The position numbers and the translations under genes are program-made. The notes under the pieces are model-generated. The model searched no databases and was not told the origin of the DNA. It saw only the letters and a program-made list of their open reading frames with translations. Source: Bryobacteraceae bacterium (lineage in GTDB: Bacteria; Acidobacteriota; Terriglobia; Bryobacterales; Bryobacteraceae). Taken from it: a stretch of DNA of 64,000 bases. This document shows, piece after piece, positions 1 to 8,860 of the stretch. The stretch lies in contig BPGE01000001.1 of assembly GCA_026002875.1 (NCBI GenBank), positions 930,001 through 994,000 of the forward strand, given 5' to 3'. How positions within the stretch are numbered: position 1 is the stretch's first letter; every line of letters begins with the position of its first letter.

Positions 1-2
1 TC

Positions 3-113
3 ACGCCCCAGGACATGCTGGCGGGACGGCAAGCGGAGATCCACGCCGCACGGGACCGCAAGTTGGAGGAGGCTCGCCGACAGCGGCAACTACGCCGTCA
101 GAAGGCAGCCTGA
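3..113 (+). CDS. C-terminal tail of an integrase-core transposase (partial, left edge)
   Basis: The first 36 codons are open from the window edge to a TGA at 111-113 and encode a highly charged tail rich in Arg, Glu and Gln, beginning TPQDMLAGRQAEIHAARDRK. This resembles the extreme C-terminus of rve/integrase-core transposases of IS481- or IS3-like elements, which often end in such an Arg-rich helix. The DDE catalytic part lies outside the window, so the family is not certain. The element probably caused the truncation of the P-type ATPase gene that begins at 644 and stops making sense near 350. Confidence 0.55.
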   Translation, partial: TPQDMLAGRQAEIHAARDRKLEEARRQRQLRRQKAA

Positions 114-349
114 CAAATGGAGTTAGAATGATCGTGCCAGGTGAAACGGAAGCGGGCTCTGCTGGGAAGCAACCACGCCGAGGGATAGCCTGGTGGGCTC
201 ATCGAGACGATGAGGCGGGGGCGTGCGGGAACAACCCTGCGCCCCTTCCAAACTTCATCGGATCGAAAGACCCCGATGCCTCGAAAATCCCCGCCCGAAG
301 GGCGGAATACTCGCTTACGGAGAACGCCGGTTCTCCATTTCCGGCTGAG
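114..349. other. Gene-free end of the left-edge mobile element
   Basis: No convincing gene is seen here; open frames in this stretch lack family features. A short perfect hairpin is present at 319-336, with arms GGAGAAC and GTTCTCC around a 4-nt loop, close to the point near 350 where the P-type ATPase homology ends. It may belong to the right end of the mobile element. The exact element boundary cannot be fixed without the intact ATPase sequence. Confidence 0.4.
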
Positions 350-644
350 CCAGCACAGAACGTCCGTGCCGGGCCCACCAGGACCTCTCCGGAGAAGGAG
401 AAGAACTATGTGAGTCGATGAGCCTTGCTCGCATTCCGGTTCGGCTGATAGCCTCCAGCAGGCGTGCTACTTGGGCTTCATCGGCGAGGCCAGCGACGCT
501 CATGACACCGTTGAGAACATCGAAGGTGAGGAGTTCTTCCCCTCCCACGATAGGTCCAACTTCCCGTTTCAGGATTGCCACCTCCTCGGCGCAATCCACG
601 CCCTCGATCTTGAATCTGCGTGGCTGCTCACTCGACGGCCCCAT
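350..644 (-). pseudogene. Zn/Cd/Co P-type ATPase, N-terminal fragment only
   Basis: The 5' part of a heavy-metal P1B-type ATPase. Residues 11-76 form a heavy-metal-associated domain with the motif GVDCAEEVAILKRE, followed by FDVLNG and the linker SWWARHGRSVL that precedes the first membrane helix in this family. After about residue 98 the similarity stops and unrelated sequence runs to a stop at 315. All membrane helices, the DKTG phosphorylation site and the nucleotide-binding domain are missing, so it cannot pump. Its ATG at 644 overlaps the czcA stop by 17 bp, so it was the last gene of the metal-efflux operon. The truncation is most simply explained by the transposable element at the left edge. 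The HMA domain alone could still be made. Confidence 0.75.
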
Positions 645-3600
645 CTGGTTCCTCCTTTCTTCGCGATGCCCAACTGAGCACTAGCGTCGGCAGCACCAGC
701 AGTGTCAGCAGAGTCGAAGTGGCCAATCCACCAATCACAACTGTGGCAAGAGGGCGCTGCACCTCCGCTCCGGCGCTCGTCGACAGGGCCATGGGCAGGA
801 AGCCCAGGCTCGCGACCGCGGCCGTCATCAACACGGGCCGAAGCCTGGACGCCGCACCGTTTCGCACAGCCTCGGCCCAGGCCATGCCGGACTGCCGGTT
901 CTGATTGATGAAGGCCAACATCACAACCCCGTTCAAGACCGCAACACCCGACACAGCGATGAAGCCGATGCCTGCGCTCATTGACAATGTCATCCCGCGC
1001 GCCAGCAGCGACAGCACACCGCCCGTGACGGCAAAGGGGATTCCCGTGAAAACCAGAGCGGCTTGGCCGGCGGAGTGAAAGGTGATGAACAGGAGGACGA
1101 AGATGAGCAGAAAAGTGAGCGGTACAACCACCATCAGACGCGCTCTGCCGGACTCAAGGTGTTCCCACAGCCCACCCCACACCATCAGGTATCCAGGCTT
1201 GAGTCTGACGGACTGCTCGACTCGCGCCTGCGCTTCTTCGACGAAGCTCCCGATGTCCCGCCCCCGCACGTTCACTTCAACCGAGATACGGCGCTGGCCG
1301 TTCTCCCGGCTCACCTCCAACGGGCCTTCCTCGCTCCGCAAGCTGGCGAGTTGAGCCAGAGGAATGTTCCGCCCGCTGGGCGCGCTGACAAGCAGGTTCG
1401 CGAAATCGCTGGCGCTCGAGCGTACCGCGGGATCGAGCCGGACCACCAGGCCGAAGCGCTTGAATCCTTCGAGTATGCGCCCGGCTTCCGAGCCGGCGAT
1501 CGCGGTTTGAATCAGGTGTTGCACGTCGGCGACGTTGATGCCGTGACGTGCGATCGCCTCGCGGTCGGCCTTGATGCTGAGCACTGGCTGCCCGCTCAAC
1601 TGCTGTACTTTCAGATCGGCCACCCCGCGTACGCCCGACATCACCTCCGCGACCCGATCCGCCTGGGCCCGCAGTTCGTCGAGATCATCTCCGAAGATCT
1701 TGACGACAACGTCGGAACGCGAGCCGACCCCCTCGATCAGCTCCATCATTCGAAACTCAATCGGCTGGGAGAACGTGTAACGCATCGTGGGAAGCTCCTG
1801 CCTTAGTTTCGCTTCCATCTTCTCCACGAGCTCCTCGCGCGACCCGGCGGAGGTCCACTCTTCATGTGGCTTCAGAAGCACGTAGGTATCGCTGAGATTC
1901 ACGCCCATCGGATCGGTGGCAATCTCTGGTCGTCCGATGCGCGTGAACGTCCTGGTGACCTCGGGGAATTCCTTCAGCGCCGCCTCCAGAGAACTCGTCA
2001 TTCTCACCGCTTCTGGTAGCGACACGCCTGGCAGCCGCATTGCGTTGACGACGAGCGCCCCTTCCTCCAGCTTGGGAAGAAACTCCGATCCGAGTCGCAT
2101 GCCCAAGGCGCCACAAACAATTACGAATGCCAGCGCGACACCAATCGTGACTCTCCTGTGCCGGAGCGTCAGGTCGAGAACCGGCACATAGAGCCTCTGC
2201 ATGAGGCGAACGACGGGGTTCTCTTCCTCGTGTTCGTCTGTTTGTTCCTCCCGCCGCCTTGCGGGCTTTCCCTCTTTCAGAAAGATGGCGCAAAGCGCGG
2301 GAATCAGCGTCAGGCTGAGAACGAGCGCTCCGGATAGAGCGAGGATGACGGTCAGCCCCATGGGACGAAACATCTTGCCCTCAATCCCAACCAGCGAAAC
2401 GATCGGCAGGTACGCGGCGATGATCAGGATCTCGCCAAACTGGCTTGCCTTCCGAACCTCAACGCTGGCCGCGAGGATGGTGGCGCGGCGCTCTTCGCCG
2501 CTCAAGGCCCGGCCGAGTCTTCTTCTCTCCTGCGATAACCGCCGGACACAGTTTTCGACGATGATGACGGCCGCGTCGACAATCAGACCAAAGTCGATGG
2601 CGCCCAGGCTCATCAGGTTGGCCGAGATGTTGAACTGCCGCATTCCGAGGATGGCCACGAGCATCGAAAGGGGGATCGCGGACGAAACGATCAGACCCGC
2701 CCTGATCTGAAGCAGGAAGAGAAACAGCACGGCGATGACGATCAAGCCTCCCTCCGCAAGGTTCTTAACGGCCGTGCGGACCGTCCGGTCCACCAGATCC
2801 CGCCGGTCGTAAACGATGTCGATCTCAACGCCCGGCGGCATCGCCCGATTCAACTGCTTCAGCCGGTTCACCGCGCGTGTGGCCACCTGACGGCTGTTCT
2901 CACCCTTGAGCATCATGACGACTCCGAGGACCGTTTCTCCTGCGCCGTCTCGCGTCGCCGCGCCCTGCCTGATTTGCGCGCCGTACCGAACCGAGGCAAT
3001 CGACCTCACATACACCGGCGTACCCCCGGCCTCGGCGACCACCACGTTCTCGATGTCGCGTAGCGACTCGATCATCCCCAAGCCGCGAATCAACTGCTGC
3101 TCGCCCGCGCGCTCCAGGTATGCGCCCCCAACGTTCAGGTTGTTCTTCTTGAGTGCTTCGATCACCTGCGGCAGTGTGAGCTTGAAACTGACCAGCTTGG
3201 CCGGGTCCACGAGCACTTCGTACTGCTGCTCTTCCCCGCCGTAGCTGTTCACTTCGATCACGCCCTGAACGGTCCTCAACTGGGGCTTGATGAACCAGTC
3301 GAGCAGTGTGCGAAGCTCCATCAAACTGTAAGGCCGTGGCGCGTTGGGCTTCACGTTCAGAGTGAACTGGACAATCTCTCCCAACCCGGTGCTCACCGGA
3401 GCCAATTCCGGGATCACTCCGTCGGGAAGCTGTTGCTGGGCCTCCAACAGCCGCTCCAGGACGAGTTGCCGGGCGCGGTAGATGTCGACGCCGTCCTCGA
3501 AAACCACCGTCACCTGTGAGAGGCCGAACTGCGAGATCGATCGAACTTCTTCCTTCTGCGGGAGATTGCTCATCGCAACCTCGATCGGGAACGTGACGTA

Positions 3601-3795
3601 CTGCTCCATCTCGAGCGGCGTGAAGGACGGCGCCTTCGTGTTGATCTGAACTTGATTGGTGGTGACGTCGGGGACGGCGTCGATCGGGAGATCCAGGGCC
3701 GCGTAGATGCCGGTGATGACGAGCAGCGCCGCGAAGGCCAGCACGGCGTACCGATAGCGAATGCTCCAGGCGAGTGCGCGGTCAATCATGCTCAT
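628..3795 (-). CDS. czcA: CzcA-type heavy-metal RND efflux permease
   Basis: A 1055-residue inner-membrane proton-driven pump of the heavy-metal-efflux RND family, normal in length. It exports divalent cations such as Zn, Co, Cd or Ni through a tripartite complex with CzcB and CzcC. The transmembrane-4 motif near residues 400-420 reads DFGLIVDAAVIIVEN. The Asp/Asp/Glu pattern is that of CzcA-like divalent-metal pumps, rather than the CusA pattern for Cu/Ag. A start at 3795 (MSMIDRAL) overlaps the czcB stop by 14 bp; the second Met at 3789 is equally possible. The gene sits in a minus-strand operon with overlapping junctions on both sides, consistent with translational coupling. The exact metal is inferred from the motif and from the neighbouring Zn/Cd-type ATPase fragment. 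Confidence 0.95.
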   Translation of the reverse strand: MSMIDRALAWSIRYRYAVLAFAALLVITGIYAALDLPIDAVPDVTTNQVQINTKAPSFTPLEMEQYVTFPIEVAMSNLPQKEEVRSISQFGLSQVTVVFEDGVDIYRARQLVLERLLEAQQQLPDGVIPELAPVSTGLGEIVQFTLNVKPNAPRPYSLMELRTLLDWFIKPQLRTVQGVIEVNSYGGEEQQYEVLVDPAKLVSFKLTLPQVIEALKKNNLNVGGAYLERAGEQQLIRGLGMIESLRDIENVVVAEAGGTPVYVRSIASVRYGAQIRQGAATRDGAGETVLGVVMMLKGENSRQVATRAVNRLKQLNRAMPPGVEIDIVYDRRDLVDRTVRTAVKNLAEGGLIVIAVLFLFLLQIRAGLIVSSAIPLSMLVAILGMRQFNISANLMSLGAIDFGLIVDAAVIIVENCVRRLSQERRRLGRALSGEERRATILAASVEVRKASQFGEILIIAAYLPIVSLVGIEGKMFRPMGLTVILALSGALVLSLTLIPALCAIFLKEGKPARRREEQTDEHEEENPVVRLMQRLYVPVLDLTLRHRRVTIGVALAFVIVCGALGMRLGSEFLPKLEEGALVVNAMRLPGVSLPEAVRMTSSLEAALKEFPEVTRTFTRIGRPEIATDPMGVNLSDTYVLLKPHEEWTSAGSREELVEKMEAKLRQELPTMRYTFSQPIEFRMMELIEGVGSRSDVVVKIFGDDLDELRAQADRVAEVMSGVRGVADLKVQQLSGQPVLSIKADREAIARHGINVADVQHLIQTAIAGSEAGRILEGFKRFGLVVRLDPAVRSSASDFANLLVSAPSGRNIPLAQLASLRSEEGPLEVSRENGQRRISVEVNVRGRDIGSFVEEAQARVEQSVRLKPGYLMVWGGLWEHLESGRARLMVVVPLTFLLIFVLLFITFHSAGQAALVFTGIPFAVTGGVLSLLARGMTLSMSAGIGFIAVSGVAVLNGVVMLAFINQNRQSGMAWAEAVRNGAASRLRPVLMTAAVASLGFLPMALSTSAGAEVQRPLATVVIGGLATSTLLTLLVLPTLVLSWASRRKEEPDGAVE

Positions 3796-4987
3796 GCTCC
3801 GATTGCAGTTCTTTGGCCAGGAACGCCGACTTCAACTGGAACGCGCCTCTCACGACAACGAGCTCGCCTTCCTTCAAGCCCGCAGTGATCTCGATCCGCG
3901 GTCCGTCGCCGAGCACTTGCACTTCGCGGGCTTCGAAGTGAAGATCGGCTTTCTTTACGAAGACAACCTGCCGCCGGCTAATCGTCTGGACCGCATCCGA
4001 CGGAAGAGTGAGCGCCAGGTGCGTGTCCGCGGTCGGAATCGCCACATTGGCGAACATCTCGAGTTTCAGCTTCCCCGCCGGATTCGCGAGTTCGCATCGG
4101 ACCGCGGCCGTGCGCGTCTGTGGATTGAGGATGTCCTTGATCGCGACGACACGGCCCCTGAAGACCTCTCCGGGGTAAGTCTCGACCGTAATGAGCGCGG
4201 GTTGGTTGATCCGGATCTTCCCAATGTCCTTCTCGTACACCTGCGCCTCGACGTAAACGCGGCTCAGATCGGCGATCGAGAATAGAATGCTGCTCGAGTC
4301 GACGACGTCTCCGGGAGCGGCTTCCGTCCTGATCACGACGCCGGCAAACGGAGCCCGGATCGCCGTCAGCGAAGCGTCGCTGTCGGTCGGCGCCCCAAAT
4401 CGCCTGAGCCGGGTTTCGATGCCGGCAAGGGTGCTTTGCTGCGCCCGCACCGCCTCTTCCAGCGCTCTCGCATCGGCCTCCGCCGCCTCATACTCCTTCA
4501 CTGCAACGGCACCGATATCGATTAGATTCCGCGCGCGCTCGGCCTGGCGGCGCGCGGTGGCGAGTTGAATCCTCAATCGTTGTAGTTCCGCGCGAGCGGC
4601 ATCCACCTGGCTGGACAGTTCGCCAGCCTCGATATTGTCGAATCGAGCCAACATCTGGTCTCGCTCTACTCGGTCGCCGATCTTCGCGAGCACCTGCACC
4701 ACGCGCCCCCGTGCCAGCGGCCGCAAATGGACGATCCGGCTGTCGATCGGCTGCACGGTGCCCGTCGCCTTGATCTGCACTTCGACAGTCCCGAGGCGCA
4801 CTTGCTGGACTTCGATTCCCGCCTGCTTTTGCGCCTCCATGCTCAGCTCGACGACGTTCGCCTCTTCAATGTGTTTCTCGTCATGGGCCTCGTCCCCGGT
4901 TCTCCCGGCCTTCCCAGCCTCGAACTGCTCTTTCTTCGCGCAGGAAGCCAGTGCGAAGCAAACCACCAACATCGTCAGGATTCTCAT
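3782..4987 (-). CDS. czcB: CzcB-type periplasmic adaptor (lipoprotein)
   Basis: A 401-residue membrane-fusion protein that bridges the CzcA pump and the CzcC outer-membrane channel. The N-terminus MRILTMLVVCFALASCAKKE carries a lipobox (LASC), so it should be lipid-anchored in the periplasm. It has the usual order of barrel-sandwich half, long alpha-helical hairpin rich in Ala, Arg and Glu (about residues 115-195), second sandwich half, beta-barrel and membrane-proximal domain. It ends in a His-rich tail (EHEHD) that could bind metal. The start ATG overlaps the stop of czcC by 4 bp (ATGA). There is no sign of damage. Confidence 0.92.
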   Translation of the reverse strand: MRILTMLVVCFALASCAKKEQFEAGKAGRTGDEAHDEKHIEEANVVELSMEAQKQAGIEVQQVRLGTVEVQIKATGTVQPIDSRIVHLRPLARGRVVQVLAKIGDRVERDQMLARFDNIEAGELSSQVDAARAELQRLRIQLATARRQAERARNLIDIGAVAVKEYEAAEADARALEEAVRAQQSTLAGIETRLRRFGAPTDSDASLTAIRAPFAGVVIRTEAAPGDVVDSSSILFSIADLSRVYVEAQVYEKDIGKIRINQPALITVETYPGEVFRGRVVAIKDILNPQTRTAAVRCELANPAGKLKLEMFANVAIPTADTHLALTLPSDAVQTISRRQVVFVKKADLHFEAREVQVLGDGPRIEITAGLKEGELVVVRGAFQLKSAFLAKELQSEHEHD

Positions 4988-6273
4988 TGCAGTTCTCCTC
5001 CGCTGGCTCGTTCCAGTTCCGCCAACCCTCGAAGGACCTCCAGCTTCGAGTCGACCGTCGCCAGTTGGGTGTCGAGCAGTCGCCGCTGTTCATTCAGGAC
5101 ATCCAGCAGGCGAAGCTGCCCGAGCTGGTAGGCGCGCTGAATCACCTCGAGGTTCTTCTCGGCTTGCCGCAGGACCGTCTCATCCAGCGTCTGGAAGGCT
5201 TGGCGCGCGCTCGTGAATCGGCGCCAGGCAGCCTCCACCTCCAGCGGGATCGATCGCTCCAGAAACTCTCTGCGGTACTGCGCTGCTCTGATTCTCGCGG
5301 CGGCCGCCTCGATGTTGCCGAGGTTGCGCTTGTGTCCGAACAGCGGAATCGAGACGCCGATGGTGAGCACGTCATCGCGGTCCCGCAAAGTGGCCGGAAC
5401 GCCCGCCGGCGTCAGGCCGAGCTGATCGTCAAACCGCGAGAACACGCGAGTGTACCCGGCTGAGAGAGTCACGTCTGCCCTTCCTTGAGCTTGAGCCAAC
5501 ACAGACTCCGCCTCGCTCTGCTGCCTGATGATCTCCGCGGCTCTGATGTCGGGCCGCTCAGCCAGTGCCTTGTCCTTGATCTGGCCCAGGTCGAAGTGGA
5601 TGAAAGGCAGCGGCTCAATTAGCGGAGGCGCGATGGCATGCGGATCGCTCAAGCCGGCCAGTCGGGCGAGCTCGGCACGGGCCGCTTCCATCCTGCCGAG
5701 GATCGCCGCGCGTTGCGCCTCGGTCCGGCTGACTTCGACCAGGAGCAGGTCGCGCTCCAACGCTGCCGCGTCCCCCTGCGCAACCCGCGCCTTCGTCAGA
5801 TCCAGCGAGCGTTGATAGGCGTCCCGCAACCGCTCGACAATCCGCAACCGCTCGGCTTCCGTCGCATATTCGGCATAGCGGGAACGCACCTCAAACCGAA
5901 GCTGGCGGACTCGCTCGTCGTACTCGGCCCCCGCGAGGGCGAGCTGCGCCTCGGCGACCCGGATTCGCTTCGAGCGCTTGCCGGCGGTTTCGAAAGTCTG
6001 CGCGATGCCGAAGCCGAACTGTTCCTCGCCCACGGTGGCGAGCGGCCGACCTGTCGCTGCGGACGTCTCCAGAGTCGGCGCGGGCCGCACGCCCGCCTGC
6101 CGCAAGAGCCCTCGGGCTTCTTCCACGCGTTGTCTTACCGCGAGCAACTCGCGGTTGTGTTCAATTGCCTTTGCCAGCAGAACGCTAGACGACAACGCCT
6201 GATCGGTTTGAGCCCGGCCAGGAATCGCCATCCATGCAACTGCCAATCCAACAGTGAGTCGGATAGGAAACAC
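4984..6273 (-). CDS. czcC: CzcC-type TolC-family outer-membrane factor
   Basis: A 429-residue outer-membrane efflux protein with two OEP repeats rich in Ala, Arg, Glu and Leu, the outer-membrane duct of the Czc complex. A signal peptide (about residues 1-22, ending IPGRAQ) starts the protein. An upstream in-frame TTG at 6285 is open, but the GTG at 6273 has the Shine-Dalgarno sequence GGAGG five bases upstream, so that start is preferred. The 3' end overlaps czcB by ATGA. The gap to the upstream small secreted gene is about 40 bp, so all five genes appear to be one transcription unit. Confidence 0.92.
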   Translation of the reverse strand: MFPIRLTVGLAVAWMAIPGRAQTDQALSSSVLLAKAIEHNRELLAVRQRVEEARGLLRQAGVRPAPTLETSAATGRPLATVGEEQFGFGIAQTFETAGKRSKRIRVAEAQLALAGAEYDERVRQLRFEVRSRYAEYATEAERLRIVERLRDAYQRSLDLTKARVAQGDAAALERDLLLVEVSRTEAQRAAILGRMEAARAELARLAGLSDPHAIAPPLIEPLPFIHFDLGQIKDKALAERPDIRAAEIIRQQSEAESVLAQAQGRADVTLSAGYTRVFSRFDDQLGLTPAGVPATLRDRDDVLTIGVSIPLFGHKRNLGNIEAAAARIRAAQYRREFLERSIPLEVEAAWRRFTSARQAFQTLDETVLRQAEKNLEVIQRAYQLGQLRLLDVLNEQRRLLDTQLATVDSKLEVLRGLAELERASGGELQ

Positions 6274-6312
6274 ACGGACCTCCAAGGAATCGAAATCAGA
6301 TTCGGTGAGAGG

Positions 6313-6606
6313 TCAGACTCTGGGAGGATGGTAGATGAGGGGAGATGGACCGTCGACCGCTGTTGGATCGGCAGAATCGGCAGTGGTGGTCGCAGGCGCG
6401 CTGACATCCAAAAGCAGGGGCCCCAAGACAACCACATGGGTACAACAGCAAATGCAGTTGTCATCGCCCGGTTGCGAACTGTTCTCCTTGGGGAAGCCAA
6501 AGCTCTCGCATCGCTCAGGGGCAATCGCTTCGCAGGCGAACAGCTCCGCTCCGATAAGGAGCAGAAACGCGGCTGCGACCACACGATATATGAGCGAGCG
6601 GCTCAC
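6313..6606 (-). CDS. Small secreted Cys-rich protein heading the czc operon
   Basis: A 97-residue protein with a GTG start and a clear signal peptide (MSRSLIYRVVAAAFLLLIGAE). The mature part has six Cys: two flanking Cys and a cluster reading NCICCCTHVVV near residues 50-60, followed by a Pro/Ala/Thr-rich tail ending YHPPRV. Proteins of this look precede metal-efflux operons in some Acidobacteria, but I know of no assigned function. The Cys cluster and position suggest a periplasmic metal-binding or sensing role, which is inference. It is transcribed with czcCBA. Confidence 0.7.
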   Translation of the reverse strand: MSRSLIYRVVAAAFLLLIGAELFACEAIAPERCESFGFPKENSSQPGDDNCICCCTHVVVLGPLLLDVSAPATTTADSADPTAVDGPSPLIYHPPRV

Positions 6607-6613
6607 AAATCCA

Positions 6614-6645
6614 ATTGTATCTCACATCTGACGCTCCAATAGCAA
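6614..6645 (-). promoter_or_regulatory. Candidate promoter of the metal-efflux operon
   Basis: On the minus strand TTGCTA (6640-6645) and TACAAT (6614-6619) are separated by 20 bp. A 19-20 bp spacer is a feature of MerR-controlled metal promoters, but no clear dyad fills the spacer and no merR gene is in the window. The -10 box ends only 7 nt before the GTG start, which would make the message leaderless. The call is weak. Confidence 0.3.
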
Positions 6646-6721
6646 TGCGTACCAGCAATCTCGTAGGTCGTCGGGCGCGCCGGCAAGAAATGCAAAATGC
6701 ACTTGCCAACTGCGCCTGGCT

Positions 6722-7699
6722 TCACGGAGTCGAATACAGCAGGATGTAGCCGAGGGTGGTCCCGGCCGGAGTTTTCACCTTGAGCACGCCGGACCAGCCG
6801 GAGGGATTGTTGGCAGCGGCGAGCTCGGCGAAGCGGTAGCCGTTGCCGGAACCGCCGGCGAGGATCAGTTCGCCGTTCGGTGTGAGTTCGAGGAGGGTGT
6901 TGTCGGCGAGGTCCGAGCCGGGGCCGTGGATCTTGAGGGGTGAGGTCGTATTGTCCTGGGCGGCGATGACGGTTGGACCTGCGGCGAGGCCGGAGGCGAT
7001 GTGCGGCGCCTGCGACGCCCAGGTGCGGGCGTAGGCTTTCTGGGGATCGTCGCCCCTCTGAAGGCAGGCGCCCCAGAGGTGGATGTCGCCGGTGGTCCAG
7101 TCGTCGCCGTTTGCGGTGTATTGGCGCACGACGACCCACAGGCCTGTCTGGCCTGAGGCGAGCGTGCCGGTGATCTTGAATCGCTGCCAGGAGGTCGTGA
7201 CGGTGATCTGCGTCGGGCCAGCGAGGTATGCGGCGTAGGGGTTGTCGACGATGGCGATCGACACCTTGCGGGTGCCGGAGGGGACGCGCGCCCAGACGTA
7301 GAAGGTATAGGTGCCGCCGTCGGCGAGGCCGGCGATCTGCTGCTGAATGACGGGCGTGTCCGTGACTGCCGTGACGACGTCCGCGGTCTGGTTGCCGTCC
7401 GGGGCGATGACAGCGTTCGAGGTGACCGAGCAGGAGGCGCCGTTGTTGTCCCAGGCCGTCGCGGCGAAATCTTCGGAGTACTTCGCCATGTTCTCGAGCG
7501 GGCCTCCGACGGTCTGATGGGGACCGCAGTCGATAGGCCCGGTGAAGTGCTCGCCCGCGCGGTTGGCCGGGATGTAGGCGAGGGCGTTCGTGATTTCGCC
7601 GGCCTCTGGCGGGCCCGCGCTGATGGTCACGCTCACGCGGTCGTTGGCGGGATCATCGGCGGCTGCGGTTCCTCGCCCGGCCGCCACAGGCACAGGCAT
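6722..7699 (-). pseudogene. Phage-fibre-like protein, 5' end replaced by an IS fragment
   Basis: A 325-codon frame. Residues from about 70 onward (ENMAKYSEDFAATAWDNNGA, then APDGNQTADVV) match the pattern of the phage head-spike/fibre carbohydrate-binding-like beta-sandwich fold. The C-terminus GVLKVKTPAGTTLGYILLYS is the short strand-rich ending common to phage tail or spike proteins. No signal peptide is seen. The first codons abut a truncated IS701 transposase at 7702, so the natural N-terminus has probably been lost. It looks like one of three separated pieces of a phage-type structural locus (others at 14490-14999 and 17355-18480). Confidence 0.55.
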
Positions 7700-7701
7700 G
7701 A

Positions 7702-8325
7702 TTACACGCCTACGACAAAGGCTAACCTTAACCCCGCCAGCCTTCCGCGAAACTTCGTGTCGCTTTTATAAGCCGCATCGGCCAACACCACGCCCACCGG
7801 CACGCCCTCTTCCAGCGCCCTCCCAATCATTCCCACGGCGATCTCCGGCTTGGTCTGAAACACGACCTCCTCGGGCGCTCCTGTCCGCTGCCGTCGCTCC
7901 CGGTCCCGCGCCCACTCTTCGGGCAGGTACAGCCGCCAGGCCACCGGCAGGCTTGCCTCCCACGTGGCCACGCTGAGACTCACCGCCACCCGGCAATTCT
8001 CCTGCTTACCCAGTTGCCCGCAGGACTGCCGTGCCACACCGACCGAGTGCCGCCCCTTCTTGGGAATCCCCGTGTCATCGACAATCCAGGCCACCACCGG
8101 CCCACGCCACTCAATGGCAGGCAGCACCTGCCGGCGAACCGCAGCCAGCACCATTTGATCGCTCCATGGCGACCACGCCACGAAGGGATGCAGCGACTGC
8201 CACGTCGCCTGCACGCGATCCTGACGGAGACGGGTGGCCGTCGGTTCAACGCTCTCCCGCTCACCCGGCAGCAGCAGTCCACGGCAGGAATCCTGCAACG
8301 GCTGGTGACGTCAGGCATCCCCTGG
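7702..8325 (-). pseudogene. IS701-family transposase, truncated at both ends
   Basis: The frame 7702-8298 encodes the middle of an IS701/IS4-type DDE transposase. The motifs are WIVDDTGIPKKGRHSVGVAR with the first catalytic Asp, the Gly/Gln-rich QSCGQLGKQENCRVAVSLS, LPVAWRLYLPEEWA, and VVLADAAYKSDTKFR with the second catalytic Asp. The N-terminal region is missing: an in-frame stop lies a few codons before the surviving homology near 8322. The C-terminal half, with the catalytic Glu, is cut off at 7702 exactly where the fibre-like gene begins. It cannot encode an active enzyme. Confidence 0.85.
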
Positions 8326-8819
8326 GGCCCTTGCTGAGGGCTCCACCTTGACGGCCAAGCGCGTACGACCAAGGCCAGGCCCCAGATCTACGCTGCGAAG
8401 GAACGAGTGGAGGACAAGGTCTTTCATTCCTCACCTGTGGGTGTTCTTGAACTCGCAAAAGGGTCCACTGCCTGTGGTTCTTCTCAAATCGCAGGCTCAC
8501 GTGGTGAGCCCCGCTGTGCCGCAACCTATAAAGGGAAGGCTGCTGGCAGCCGAGAGAATCATAGGATGTACTTCCAATTCAAACACTTGCGTCTCCGCGT
8601 GAACCGGAGCGCTACGGCCCCCGGGAGGAACGCTCCATGCGCGCCCCACGCAGGGGCTGAACCTCTGGAGGCCGCGCAAGTCCAAGCCGTCCCGGAACGT
8701 GCACGGCGTCCCGCTCCGGCCGAGCGGTCGGGACCGATCACGCTGCCCTCGGAGGTATTCCTTTGCTATTCCGCGCTTTCCATAAAGGTACAGCACCAGC
8801 GTTCGGCAATCCAGCCGCC
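8326..8819. other. Gene-free stretch between the IS701 fragment and the IS3 element
   Basis: No recognisable gene, RNA or repeat is seen. If the IS3 copy inserted into the CARDB gene, the lost 3' end of that gene might be expected on the minus strand here. None of the three frames continues it convincingly, so further deletion or recombination is likely. Confidence 0.4.
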
Positions 8820-8860
8820 TGTACCGCCCCCGATTTCTTGGACAGTTTTTTGAATTATCG

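Noticed and set aside
128-421. A 97-codon plus-strand frame at the left edge
   Set aside because: It crosses the element boundary and the antisense of the P-type ATPase fragment, and shows no domain or binding site.
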